Assembly (NCBI GenBank): GCA_965247125.1
Contig: CBDFGO010000002.1
Location: 62,001-126,000, forward strand
Direction: 5' to 3'
DNA: 64,000 nucleotides
DNA from: CALBJU01 sp965247125
GTDB lineage: Bacteria > Bacteroidota > Rhodothermia > Rhodothermales > UBA10348
Numbering within the stretch: position 1 is the first letter of the stretch; each line of letters starts with the position of its first letter. The notes beneath the pieces were generated by a model. It did not search any database, was not told the DNA's origin, and saw nothing but the letters and a program-made list of their open reading frames with translations. Below are positions 1-7,840 of this stretch, one piece after another. Both the position numbers and the translations under genes were made by a program.

Positions 1-62
1 TTGCGGCGTCTTCCGGAAACGATACCATTCCCTTAATCATCTCGAATTAGCCGGCTTTGTTT

Positions 63-1076
63 TCAGTTTCGGGAGTGGAGTTGGAGTTGCCCCGCTCTAG
101 TGGATAGTTTCGGACTTGGTGATTTGAGCAGCCTTGTTATCAGATGTTCAAGTTTAGCAGTTTTGATACCATCATGAACCTTTTTGACTGTCGTTCTACT
201 CACTAACAATGGTAAAAACAATTTGTCAATTGATTCCTCAAAACCTCCTAATCCCCAAAGAGTCGCACCAGCGGCTAATGACGTCGCAATCGTCGCGGTT
301 GTTGTTACGGCTTCTGCGATTTTGTCGCTCTTTTCTACCCATTCCTTATAGTCTGCTGCTTTGGTGCGAATTTCGGTTTTGAACGACTCTATTTCATCGA
401 TCGTCAAGTCAGACACGGTAGTGCGCATATTTGACAGCACCGGACGAACTCCTGAATCAAGCATTTCTGTATAGTCCCGATATGTAGGCGTTTTAAGCAA
501 AGAGATGGAAACATCAAAAATGTCTTGATTTATCTCCCTGAGTCCAAAATAATCAGAGCTATCGGAAACAAATTTTTTCCACTGTTTTGATCCGATCGAC
601 ACCGTACCATTTGTCAATAACGTGTGGCTTATCGGGTGGTCCGTAAGAATATGAAAGGTTGTCAGAAACTTAAGTGAGGACCTGGGTGGTAAGTCATTAA
701 GTGCTGCATCAACTAATTCCTGCCCAAGAAATGTACAAGCGTTCACATATTTGAAGGAAAAGGATTCTTTCAAATAATCTTTTTCCCACTGGTCTGGTTT
801 TGCATCAATCTTTTCCTGATGCTGAGGCTCCCACGTACTTCTGTATTTATACGCGTCACGGATTGTTTTATTTTCTCTGGCCTTCCGGTGGTATTCAACG
901 AGTGGACCCGACATAATCGTCGTCCCAATGTCTTCAAAATTCTCATCTCCGCCTGCGATGATCGAATACACCATATTTCCCCTCCGAAAATAGCTTGGAG
1001 GGCGATGTTTTATTATTAGTTCTGCCAATACTGGAATATCTCGATAGGCGTCTGAATTTTGAACCAGCGGAATCAC
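63..1076 (-). CDS. Hypothetical protein, 5' end cut off by an IS3 element
   Basis: I do not recognise this protein. About 337 residues remain. The first two thirds are mixed alpha/beta and soluble. Near residues 255-295 there is a hydrophobic stretch rich in Ala, Thr and Leu (TATIATSLAAGATLWGLGG) that could be one membrane segment or a buried helix. The tail is basic. The open frame begins with a GTG that touches the end of the IS3 element at 1077, so the true N-terminus has probably been lost; the first internal Met is at about residue 35. It may be a cassette gene of the array to its right, because it lies on the same strand as the other large unknown genes at 14.3-16.1 kb, but no clean attC flanks it. 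Confidence 0.5.
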   Translation of the reverse strand: MIPLVQNSDAYRDIPVLAELIIKHRPPSYFRRGNMVYSIIAGGDENFEDIGTTIMSGPLVEYHRKARENKTIRDAYKYRSTWEPQHQEKIDAKPDQWEKDYLKESFSFKYVNACTFLGQELVDAALNDLPPRSSLKFLTTFHILTDHPISHTLLTNGTVSIGSKQWKKFVSDSSDYFGLREINQDIFDVSISLLKTPTYRDYTEMLDSGVRPVLSNMRTTVSDLTIDEIESFKTEIRTKAADYKEWVEKSDKIAEAVTTTATIATSLAAGATLWGLGGFEESIDKLFLPLLVSRTTVKKVHDGIKTAKLEHLITRLLKSPSPKLSTRAGQLQLHSRN

Positions 1077-1129
1077 AGAGATGGTCCTATAAAACTGGAC
1101 AGGGTCTTAGGTGGAATCTTGCGGATTGA

Positions 1130-1957
1130 TTATGCTGCTTCTTGAAGCGGCTGGTGATTAAAAAATACGTGATCAGGGGTCTTTCTTCCGTGTGAGCTGT
1201 GTCGCCTTTCGTTATTGAAGTAGTCGAAGTATACAGCAATGGATTTGCGGGCTTCAGCCACACTGTCATAGGCTTTAAGGTACACCTCTTCATATTTCAG
1301 GCTACGCCACAGACGTTCAACGAACACGTTGTCCATCCAGCGACCTTTTCCGTCCATTGAGATCTGAACGTCGTGTTTCTTGAGAACATCGGTAAAGGCC
1401 ACGGATGTAAACTGGCTGCCCTGATCCGTATTGAAGATCTCTGGAGCGCCGTAAACAGCGATGGCCTCCTGGAGCGCTTCCACACAGAAGTCGGTCTCCA
1501 TCGTATTGGAGATCCGGTGCGAGAGCACCTTGCGGCTGTACCAGTCGATGACGGCAACGAGGTAGAGAAAGCCCTTTTTCATCGGGATGAACGTAATGTC
1601 GCTTGCGTAAACCTGCCGGGGCCGCGTCACGTTGAGCTTACGCAAGAGATACGGATAAATCTTGTGACCTTTTCCCGGAATCGAGGTCCGTTTCTTAGGA
1701 TAAATGGCAATAAGGCCCATCAGACGCATTAATCGCCGGATTCGATGGCGGCCCACAAAAATACCTCTGTCCTCGAGCGCATCCTTCATGGTGCGCGATC
1801 CTCGCGTGGGACGTTCGATGTAGAGCTCATCCAGTTTGTTCATCACGGCCAGGTTCTCCTCGCTCTCGCCCACCGGCTTGTAGTAGGCCGTTGAGCGATT
1901 CAGCTCCAGCAGATTGCACTGCCGTTTGATGGAGAGGTCGTGGATTGGGTCGATCAT
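1130..1957 (-). CDS. IS3-family transposase OrfB (copy 1)
   Basis: Catalytic half of an IS3 transposase, 275 residues. An N-terminal HTH_21-like segment (around HRIRRLMRLMGL) is followed by an rve-type DDE integrase core. Readable landmarks are the first catalytic Asp in YASDITFIPM, the second in FNTDQGSQFT, and the Glu in the region RWMDNVFVERLWRSLKYEEVY, ending with the usual YFDYFNNERRHSSHGRKTP tail. It is expected to be made as an OrfAB fusion by -1 frameshifting in orfA. A few residues differ from copy 2 (EEN versus KEN, KKGFLY versus KRGFVY), so the copies are not perfectly identical. Confidence 0.95.
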   Translation of the reverse strand: MIDPIHDLSIKRQCNLLELNRSTAYYKPVGESEENLAVMNKLDELYIERPTRGSRTMKDALEDRGIFVGRHRIRRLMRLMGLIAIYPKKRTSIPGKGHKIYPYLLRKLNVTRPRQVYASDITFIPMKKGFLYLVAVIDWYSRKVLSHRISNTMETDFCVEALQEAIAVYGAPEIFNTDQGSQFTSVAFTDVLKKHDVQISMDGKGRWMDNVFVERLWRSLKYEEVYLKAYDSVAEARKSIAVYFDYFNNERRHSSHGRKTPDHVFFNHQPLQEAA

Positions 1958-1971
1958 TTGGCGGCGCTCAC

Positions 1972-2259
1972 CTACTGGGTGCGACCGAGCGCTTTGGATA
2001 AAAAATCCTTCTCCATCGAAAGCTCGCCAATTTTGGCGTGAAGCTCCTTGATCTGGCCCTCCTCGTTGTGCTTTCTGGAATACCCTTTTTCAAAGACCTC
2101 TTCAGCGTCCTGAATCAGCTTCTTTTTCCACGTCTGAATCTGGTTCGGATGAACCTGGAACTGGTCTGCCAACTCAGCCATTGTGCGATCTCCTTTGACC
2201 GCCGCCAGCGCTACTTTCGCTTTGAATGTGTTGCTGTGGTTTCTTCTTTTGCGACTCAT
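1972..2259 (-). CDS. IS3-family transposase OrfA (copy 1)
   Basis: DNA-binding half, 95 residues when started at the ATG of MSRKRRNHSN, which is preceded by a purine-rich AGAAAGGA ribosome site. A helix-turn-helix (FKAKVALAAVKGDRTMAELADQFQVHPNQIQTWKKK) is followed by a leucine-zipper-like helix (IKELHAKIGELSMEKDFLSKAL). Near the 3' end the frame passes over T TTT TTA, a canonical slippery heptamer, allowing a slip into the orfB frame. The longer frame that starts upstream reads into the terminal region and is not preferred. Confidence 0.93.
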   Translation of the reverse strand: MSRKRRNHSNTFKAKVALAAVKGDRTMAELADQFQVHPNQIQTWKKKLIQDAEEVFEKGYSRKHNEEGQIKELHAKIGELSMEKDFLSKALGRTQ

Positions 2260-2605
2260 CGTTTGTATCCTTTCTTGAGGGTGATAAGATCGCAAGACTC
2301 CACCTTATTTGTTGTTCAGACTGTCCGATGAATCAGGACCATCTCTATGGTCCTATCAATTTACACGTAATTAAGCCGAAGCAATTAAACAGAACTTGGC
2401 CGATTATTGAGAGGAAACTATATTCGAAATTGGACGGAAATTATAAAGGTTACGGGCTGAAACTATTCCCATAAAAAGCGAAGGGCTCCGGAATACTCCG
2501 AAACCCAGCGCCGATCGGGAAAGCCCAATCCATTTTTCGCACATAAGTTACACATGTATTGCCGAATTGTCAAGCTGCTTTCTATTTGCTCGACCTCATT
2601 CTGAA

Positions 2606-2821
2606 TTAACCCAAATTATCTGACTCGCTGCTATTTGGCTTTGAAACAGGAGTATTTAGACCGCTAATTTTCCTATGGTAGTAGCCGGGGTACTTGCCGG
2701 CGTCGATCTCTTTCACGAACTGTGCTCTGGTCATAGAGGCTCCAGTCTTGTTGTCCACGAACTTTTGATTTCGTCCGGATGAGCTTTCTTTGGTTACGGA
2801 AACGCGCGCTTTCTTTGCCAT
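2606..2821 (-). CDS. Small conserved basic protein (MAKKARVSV family)
   Basis: A 71-residue protein started at MAKKARVSV, preceded by a GGGGCAACAAG stretch that can act as a ribosome site; the longer frame adds 17 residues with no family character. The sequence is basic, with the core KESSSGRNQKFVDNKTG, then MTRAQFVKEI and YPGYYHRK, and a Pro/Ser tail. Small proteins with this MAKKARVSVTKES... form recur in bacterial genomes as hypothetical proteins, often among mobile DNA. The function is unknown. It sits alone between two IS3 copies in the cassette-array region. Confidence 0.7.
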   Translation of the reverse strand: MAKKARVSVTKESSSGRNQKFVDNKTGASMTRAQFVKEIDAGKYPGYYHRKISGLNTPVSKPNSSESDNLG

Positions 2822-3354
2822 CTTGTTGCCCCAATTGAAATGATGCCTCAATGTACAGCAATTCGGGATCACATCGCAGCAGAAACGAATAGCAATAGAG
2901 TGATGCCGCTTAATTTCAAGTCGCCCAGGTCGTAAATTTAGAACAATATTCTCGCTTTGAATGTCTTTCGTAAATCACGTTATAGGATATTCGTTCCGAA
3001 CGCGCCCGAACGATGTGTACCATTAGCGGGTGTACGACGGCGACAGGCCAAAGGGAGAGCGCACATATCATCGGTCTCTCGGGAGGTGGCAACTTCGGTC
3101 ACTATTTGAGCGGAGATTCTGTCGGGTCAATAAAGGCAATGAATAGGTCAACATAGCATCCGCCTGTGGAGGGGTCGCCCAATTAGCGATGTTTTTTGGG
3201 GAAGCAAGGTCGTCTTTAGGGGTTCATCGACGCTACAAGTGTATCCAAATCCGAAGCGCCGACATTTTCTACGAGGTAAGCAATTTCCCCAGCTAACCTA
3301 ATATGTTCATTCCGATTGAGCTGGGTGGTCGAGCAAGTCTGAAACAAGCGCTTC
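2822..3354. other. Intergenic stretch, nothing recognised
   Basis: About 530 bases without a convincing gene on either strand. No attC core, hairpin terminator or tRNA shape was seen. It is probably debris between two insertion sequences. Confidence 0.5.
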
Positions 3355-3664
3355 TTAGAGTTTATCAGCCAATTGCCACCCTTTATGGGTCAATTCGTAC
3401 ACTTGACCCTTATGACCTCTGGAGGTCACTAGCCGCTCGCGCAAAAGCTCCTCCAGCGCTGCCTCCCATTTTGCCGCTTCTCTTGCATCATCACCACCCA
3501 GCGAATCCCCCCCGCACGAATCATTTTTCCTCCTATAAACGACATTTTGAGTATCGAACCGTCCTCTGACGACGCGGCCTTTTGTAAGAGCGATATCGCG
3601 TTTTTCGATAAGGAGATAGTCGACTCCCTTCTCGGATTAGCGAGTTCAAATCCAGCGGACTGAT
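3355..3664 (-). pseudogene. 3' remnant of a winged-helix-like domain protein, frameshifted
   Basis: Two minus-strand frames together give a recognisable C-terminal domain. The first frame reads LSKNAISLLQKAASSEDGSI then LKMSFIGGKMIRAGG. The second continues GGDDAREAAKWEAALEELL, RGHKGQVYELTHKGWQLADKL and stop. This pattern (LL..A...DG.I......GG..I, then GD.RE.A.WE.ALEEL, then G.KG.V..LT..G...AD.L) is a common C-terminal domain of bacterial hypothetical proteins. The halves are joined by a frameshift near 3497-3520, close to a run of seven G. The 5' part was removed by the IS3 element at 3665. Confidence 0.7.
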
Positions 3665-3751
3665 AGAGATGGTCCTGATTCATCGGACAGTCTGAACAAC
3701 AAATAAGGTGGAGTCTTGCGATCTTATCACCCTCAAGAAAGGATACAAACG

Positions 3752-4039
3752 ATGAGTCGCAAAAGAAGAAACCACAGCAACACATTCAAAGCGAAAGTAG
3801 CGCTGGCGGCGGTCAAAGGAGATCGCACAATGGCTGAGTTGGCAGACCAGTTCCAGGTTCATCCGAACCAGATTCAGACGTGGAAAAAGAAGCTGATTCA
3901 GGACGCTGAAGAGGTCTTTGAAAAAGGGTATTCCAGAAAGCACAACGAGGAGGGCCAGATCAAGGAGCTTCGCGCCAAGATTGGCGAGCTTTCGATGGAG
4001 AAGGATTTTTTATCCAAAGCGCTCGGTCGCACCCAGTAG
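3752..4039 (+). CDS. IS3-family transposase OrfA (copy 2)
   Basis: A 95-residue helix-turn-helix plus coiled-coil protein, the same as copy 1 except for ELRAKIG in place of ELHAKIG. The start is the ATG after AGAAAGGATACAAACG. The slippery heptamer TTTTTTA lies at 4006-4012 in the phase T TTT TTA, 27 bases before the orfA stop. Slipping back one base there joins the frame that runs without a stop into orfB. Confidence 0.94.
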   Translation: MSRKRRNHSNTFKAKVALAAVKGDRTMAELADQFQVHPNQIQTWKKKLIQDAEEVFEKGYSRKHNEEGQIKELRAKIGELSMEKDFLSKALGRTQ

Positions 4040-4053
4040 GTGAGCGCCGCCAA

Positions 4054-4881
4054 ATGATCGACCCAATCCACGACCTCTCCATCAAACGGCAGTGCAATCT
4101 GCTGGAGCTGAATCGCTCAACGGCCTACTACAAGCCGGTGGGCGAGAGCAAAGAGAACCTGGCCGTGATGAAAAAACTGGATGAGCTCTACCTTGAGCGG
4201 CCCACGCGAGGATCGCGCACCATGAAGGATGCGCTCGAGGACAGAGGTATTTTTGTGGGCCGCCATCGAATCCGGCGATTAATGCGTCTGATGGGCCTTA
4301 TTGCCATTTATCCTAAGAAACGGACCTCGATTCCGGGAAAAGGTCACAAGATTTATCCGTATCTCTTGCGTAAGCTCAACGTGACGCGGCCCCGGCAGGT
4401 TTACGCAAGCGACATCACATTCATTCCGATGAAAAGGGGATTCGTTTACCTGGTCGCCGTCATCGACTGGTACAGCCGAAAAGTACTCTCACGCCGGATC
4501 TCCAATACGATGGAGACCGACTTCTGTGTGGAAGCGCTCGAAGAAGCAATCGCCGTGTATGGAGCGCCAGAGATCTTCAATACGGATCAGGGCAGCCAGT
4601 TTACATCCGTGGCCTTTACCGATGTTCTCAAGAAACACGACGTTCAGATCTCAATGGACGGAAAAGGTCGCTGGATGGACAACGTGTTCGTTGAACGTCT
4701 GTGGCGTAGCCTGAAATATGAAGAGGTGTACCTTAAAGCCTATGACAGTGTGGCTGAAGCCCGCAAATCCATTGCTGTATACTTCGACTACTTCAATAAC
4801 GAAAGGCGACACAGCTCACATGGAAGAAAGACCCCTGATCACGTATTTTTTAATCACCAGCCGCTTCAAGAAGCAGCATAA
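4054..4881 (+). CDS. IS3-family transposase OrfB (copy 2)
   Basis: Intact 275-residue DDE transposase half, with Asp in YASDITF, Asp in NTDQGSQF and Glu in the VFVERLWRSLKYEE segment. It is in the -1 frame relative to orfA, with the open frame extending upstream to the heptamer at 4006, so an OrfAB fusion transposase of about 370 residues is expected. Because all of its catalytic landmarks are present, this copy could mobilise the others. Confidence 0.95.
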   Translation: MIDPIHDLSIKRQCNLLELNRSTAYYKPVGESKENLAVMKKLDELYLERPTRGSRTMKDALEDRGIFVGRHRIRRLMRLMGLIAIYPKKRTSIPGKGHKIYPYLLRKLNVTRPRQVYASDITFIPMKRGFVYLVAVIDWYSRKVLSRRISNTMETDFCVEALEEAIAVYGAPEIFNTDQGSQFTSVAFTDVLKKHDVQISMDGKGRWMDNVFVERLWRSLKYEEVYLKAYDSVAEARKSIAVYFDYFNNERRHSSHGRKTPDHVFFNHQPLQEAA

Positions 4882-4934
4882 TCAATCCGCAAGATTCCAC
4901 CTAAGACCCTGTCCAGTTTTATAGGACCATCTCT

Positions 4935-5082
4935 GTTTCCTCGTCCTTGCACCCATGCTATATCTGCAGAACGAATATTCAGTTCGATTGACTCATCCCA
5001 AAGTCCTAATCTTCTGAAGATGTGCGAAGGCATATGTATAGCATGTGGCACAGGAGTCAGCTTCCCATACTTTCTCTCCTTG
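4935..5082 (-). pseudogene. Internal fragment of a TPR-repeat protein
   Basis: The minus strand reads KYGKLTPVPHAIHMPSHIFR then RLGLWDESIELNIRSADIA. This is a close match to the well-known HALHMPSHIFTRLGLWDESI block of a widespread family of soluble TPR proteins. Only about 48 residues survive. The 3' side is cut by the IS3 element at 4934. The 5' side runs straight into attC-like sequence at 5083, so that junction was not made by the IS. The gene cannot be functional. Confidence 0.7.
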
Positions 5083-5156
5083 CAGACTCGTACCACTAAA
5101 CGATTACTTTCTGGAGTGGGAGCGAATGCTCTCCGCAAATCCGCCAACCGTTTTCT
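5083..5156 (+). other. Partial attC site (plus orientation)
   Basis: This keeps the right two thirds of the repeat family: GCAGACTCGTACCAC, then AACGATTACTTTCTGGAG, GGGAGCGAATGCTC and CCGCAAATCCGCCAACC, ending at an R' box GTTTTCT (5150-5156). The left R'' box is missing; the sequence there is the TPR-gene fragment. The next gene on the plus strand starts 51 bases downstream, as expected for a cassette. Confidence 0.6.
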
Positions 5157-5207
5157 GGACTCTGTTTGCTATGCAAACGCAACTGGGCATTCAATAATTA
5201 GAATCCC

Positions 5208-5546
5208 ATGGATGACTGGCTGATCACGTCGCTCGTCGGAGTGGCTTTCTTGGTCTTTGCGTTCGGTGTCGCCATCTACAGGGGATACCGTGAATCAACA
5301 GATTCTCACTATCTGCCCCCGCACAAAGTTCGAATGACGGCAGAAATGAGGGGTCGACAAGGCCACCGCGCCATTAGAGACACCAATCACAACGGATACC
5401 CTCGCGATCGTCCGTATGGCAGGTGCGAAGGATTCACTAAACGAAACTCGCGCTGTCAACTCAGGGCCACCCGCTGGATAGAAAGTTCAACAGGAGAAAT
5501 GCGAGCGGTTTGTGGCCATCATGCCAAGGAATCCGCTACTTTGTAA
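5208..5546 (+). CDS. Cassette gene: small membrane-anchored Cys-containing protein
   Basis: A 112-residue protein of unknown function. Residues 5-24 (LITSLVGVAFLVFAFGVAIY) form one clear N-terminal membrane anchor. The rest is a basic soluble domain with three Cys: CEGFTKRNSRCQLRATRW, then VCGHHAKES. The C-x8-9-C...C-x-H-H spacing could bind a metal, with a form like treble-clef-type small domains, but this is speculative. It lies between the partial attC at 5083-5156 and the attC at 5580-5688, with its stop 33 bases before the latter, a typical one-gene cassette. The start ATG was chosen because it opens the hydrophobic segment. Confidence 0.65.
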   Translation: MDDWLITSLVGVAFLVFAFGVAIYRGYRESTDSHYLPPHKVRMTAEMRGRQGHRAIRDTNHNGYPRDRPYGRCEGFTKRNSRCQLRATRWIESSTGEMRAVCGHHAKESATL

Positions 5547-5579
5547 TTTGTGGCTCAACCAAAAAATTGTTGGTCGTCT

Positions 5580-5688
5580 AGATAACAAACGCGTGTTAGG
5601 GACTCGCACGGTTGGTTGAGGCGGCCTGAAACGCCTACATTTCTGATATGGCGGCGTTTAATCGCCGAAAATCCGCTCGTCGTTGCGC
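5580..5688 (+). other. attC-like site (plus orientation), divergent
   Basis: It begins AGATAACAAACGCGTG (R'' ending AAC), continues GGGACTCGCACGGTTGGTTG, and ends AAAATCCGCTCGTCGTTGCGC (R' GTTGCGC at 5682-5688). It shares the ACTCGCACG and AAATCCGC blocks with the other sites, but the central part differs and contains its own inverted pair AAACGCC/GGCGTTT. It lies between two plus-strand genes. R'' and R' match only in AAC/GTT, so confidence is lower than for the minus-strand sites. Confidence 0.55.
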
Positions 5689-5707
5689 ATACCCGTCTCA
5701 AAAACTC

Positions 5708-6235
5708 ATGTTGAACAATCTTAAAGGTATTCTGGCTCTAATCATAACCGCTTCCGTTGTTATTCCGTCATACGCTCAAGACGAAGTAATTCGATTGTCG
5801 GAAGCTGAAGACGATTTGTTAACGTTTCAGCAAGTTGCCGTGGCTCCGGGGAGTGCGGAAGAACTGTTTGCTCGAAGTCGTCTGTGGATCGCGGAAAATT
5901 ATGGTTCAACAGACGCGGTTACAGATTTCGTTGACGAAGAAAACAACGTGATTGTCGTAAAGGCGATCATTCCAATTCGCAATTTGGGATCGAAGGTAAT
6001 GATTCACCACCTTCTGAAGATTGAAGCAAGAGAAGGTCGAGCTAGGATGACGGTGAATCGCTTCGTCTATCAGGGCAGCGTCGGTTCACCGCGAATTGCG
6101 TTCGAAAAAACGGGACTTTCGAGGATGTCCCGACGAAAGCGAATGATTGAAAAAACCGAAGAGTTTTTGACGACGGCTTTTTATGGCTACATGAAATACC
6201 TCAACTCAAGCACTTCCCTAGAAGAAGAATGGTAG
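5708..6235 (+). CDS. Cassette gene: secreted DUF4468-like protein
   Basis: A 175-residue protein when started at MLNNLKGILALIITASVV; the longer frame would begin inside the attC site. The first 24 residues are a signal peptide ending near SYAQD. The mature part reads TFQQVAVAPGSAEELFARSR, then a FVDEENNVIVVKA strand and a C-terminal helix with RMSRRKRMIEKTEEFLTTAF. This layout (strand, helix with LF.R...W, strands with ..V...) resembles the DUF4468/TBP-like-fold secreted proteins of Bacteroidota. The function is unknown. It follows the attC at 5580-5688 by 19 bases. No attC was recognised immediately 3' of it; the next is the IS-interrupted one near 7605. Confidence 0.7.
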   Translation: MLNNLKGILALIITASVVIPSYAQDEVIRLSEAEDDLLTFQQVAVAPGSAEELFARSRLWIAENYGSTDAVTDFVDEENNVIVVKAIIPIRNLGSKVMIHHLLKIEAREGRARMTVNRFVYQGSVGSPRIAFEKTGLSRMSRRKRMIEKTEEFLTTAFYGYMKYLNSSTSLEEEW

Positions 6236-6478
6236 GCTTGTAAATGGGTTTGCGTAACACCTTTAAGAAGGCCGATGTCAATAGGGCGTAGCTCTTTCAT
6301 GTGCTTTTTTTCTAGCAGTTCGATTCAAAGGCTGTTCTGCGTGGCGCCCGCTTCGTATCGATTCGAATAACCACATCTAGTGGCAACCAAACACCTTTTC
6401 GGTCCCATCATTCCTATTGAATGATTGCTCTCGTGAGCCGTCCCAGATACGATCCTGGTTAGAACGCTGAGCTTCCCA

Positions 6479-7614
6479 ATCAAGCGCATGGATCTGTCGG
6501 ACAGATCCGGTTATGCATCGGGGCTTGCCCTGCGAGGCCACGAGGCGAGCTTTTCTCGCTCGAGTTTCACGCCTTTGAATAGTTGGTTATACGGCTTATC
6601 CGTCTGGAGCACGAAGTAAACGGACCTTGCGATTTCTTTGGCCACGAGCGCACGGGCAATGGGCGCTCCTTTCTTTCTGGCCATGCGGTGATAATACTTT
6701 TTCACGATGGGGTAGTACTGGATGGCCCGCGTGGCCGCGTGCGAGAAAGCAATCTTGAGATACTTGTTGCCCTCTTTCGAGGATCGGTGGCGCGTTTTGC
6801 CGCCTGAGTTATGCGCTCCCGGAACGAGGCGGCAGTAGGAATAGAAGTTCTTCACGCTCGCAAAGCGTTCGATGCCATCGACTTCGAGATAGATCGTAAA
6901 TGCGTTCAGCCTTCCAATACCCGGAATCCAGAGCAGTCGCTGAATGTCTTCACTATCAAGAAGAAGGGCATTTAGCGCCCGGTCGATCATCTTGATCTGC
7001 TCGTTGATCAATGCCACTCGTTCGGAGTGAAGGCCAGCCTGAAGACGAAAGAGTTCAGGCAAATCATCAACTGAATCTGTGTTGAACTTCTCGAGCACCC
7101 GGTGCACCGAGTTTTGTGCCGATACTCGTTTCTCGACCAGGTGCAGACGAGTGCGAAGCGTGTCTCGGACATCGCGCATCTCCGATGATATTTTGTGTGC
7201 CTCCGGAATCAATCCCACCCTGAGCAGCTGAGCCAGCGTGTGCGCGTCGACCTTGTCGGTTTTGACTTTCGCGTAACTAATGGCTTTTACAAACTTGGCG
7301 TGCGCCAGGCTGAGATCAACCCCTTCTCGTTCGAGCAGATCATTCATCCAGTACCAGCCCGTCGTGGTTTCGACAGTGGCATGGTGCTCTCCGGGAAGGG
7401 TTCGGAAGTAGGCCCGAATCGAATCGGGATTGTTTTTGAGCTTTGAGGAGCGTACGATATCTCCGTCTTGATCGAGTGTTGTCAGAAAGCTTGTCCGCTT
7501 GTGCTGATCGATACCCGTGAAATAGACAGTTTCCATGAAGTGCCTCTGTTTTTGAGTTGGATCTACACTCCTAATGTCGGAGGCAGGGGCCTTCTTGGAA
7601 ATATCAAGCGCATG
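6479..7614 (-). mobile_element. IS110-family element inserted in an attC site (copy A)
   Basis: One transposase gene of the IS110/IS1111 type. The 12-bp sequence ATCAAGCGCATG stands at both ends (6479-6490 and 7603-7614). The right-hand copy continues as the body of an attC site. A fragment of the same element at 16264-16619 begins at exactly the same point of another attC. There are no long terminal inverted repeats. Near the left end lies the palindrome GATCTGTCGGACAGATC. Confidence 0.8.
6511..7536 (-). CDS. IS110-family transposase (copy A)
   Basis: A DEDD-type transposase of 341 residues. The N-terminal DEDD_Tnp_IS110 domain has the first Asp in YFTGIDQHKRT, Glu in ATVETTTGWYW, and the pair KTDKVDAHTLAQLLR. 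A long helical linker follows. The C-terminal Transposase_20 domain has IPGIGRLNAFTIYLEVDGI, then CRLVPGAHNSGGKTR with the conserved Ser. Full-length for the family. Some IS1111-group elements (the IS1111-attC set) are known to insert into integron attC sites, which is what this copy does. Confidence 0.95.
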   Translation of the reverse strand: METVYFTGIDQHKRTSFLTTLDQDGDIVRSSKLKNNPDSIRAYFRTLPGEHHATVETTTGWYWMNDLLEREGVDLSLAHAKFVKAISYAKVKTDKVDAHTLAQLLRVGLIPEAHKISSEMRDVRDTLRTRLHLVEKRVSAQNSVHRVLEKFNTDSVDDLPELFRLQAGLHSERVALINEQIKMIDRALNALLLDSEDIQRLLWIPGIGRLNAFTIYLEVDGIERFASVKNFYSYCRLVPGAHNSGGKTRHRSSKEGNKYLKIAFSHAATRAIQYYPIVKKYYHRMARKKGAPIARALVAKEIARSVYFVLQTDKPYNQLFKGVKLEREKLASWPRRASPDA

Positions 7615-7707
7615 TTGCGGGCTCGCACGACTGGCTGAGTCGGCCGGAAACGATTACTTTCTGAAAGGGGAGCGAATGCTCGCCGCAAATCCGCCAAGTC
7701 GTTGTGC
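7605..7707 (+). other. attC site (plus orientation) interrupted by an IS110-family element
   Basis: From the IS end it reads CAAGCGCATGTTGCGGGCTC, then CGACTGGCTGAGTCGG and GAAACGATTACTTTCTG, with GGGAGCGAATGCTCGCC and CCGCAAATCCGCC, ending in R' GTTGTGC at 7701-7707. The R'' box that should precede CAAGCGC is replaced by the IS end. TTGCGG/CCGCAA and the GAGCGAATGCTC arm give the expected imperfect hairpin. Confidence 0.7.
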
Positions 7708-7840
7708 CACTCTGGTTCTTCCTGGTCTGCCGAATGAGCAATTCTACCTATTGAACTATCGTCCGTGCATTTGTATTAACAGATAGTGAGTCTGTGATCT
7801 CATAGCAGGTTATACCCTTGAATTAAACCCAACTAGCAAG

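Larger units (their letters stand above)
1077..2346 (-). mobile_element. IS3-family element, copy 1 (1270 bp)
   Basis: The element carries orfA and orfB in overlapping phase. Both ends carry the inverted sequence AGAGATGGTCCT, and the inner IR is imperfect (TGGTCCT then GGACAG on both ends). Two other copies, at 3665-4934 and 47436-50098 (interrupted), have the same ends; 1270 bp is the exact length of copies 1 and 2. The three bases outside the ends are cac and atg, so no target duplication is visible. The element truncates the gene at 63-1076. The ten bases just outside its right end (ATGGTCCTAT, from 2347) repeat its own left-end sequence. Confidence 0.93.
3665..4934 (+). mobile_element. 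IS3-family element, copy 2 (1270 bp)
   Basis: Complete copy with AGAGATGGTCCT at the left and its inverse at the right end. It carries intact orfA and orfB. The bases outside are gat and gtt, so again there is no target duplication. Its left end truncates a winged-helix-like gene and its right end truncates a TPR-protein remnant. Confidence 0.94.

Noticed and set aside
1..60. Another attC at the left edge
   Set aside because: TTGCGG and CCGGAAACGAT recall the repeat, but R boxes and the CCGCAAATCCGCC block are absent.
6240..6470. An attC just after the DUF4468-like gene (GCGTAAC ... GTTAGAA)
   Set aside because: The boxes are about 210 bases apart and share no inner blocks with the other sites.
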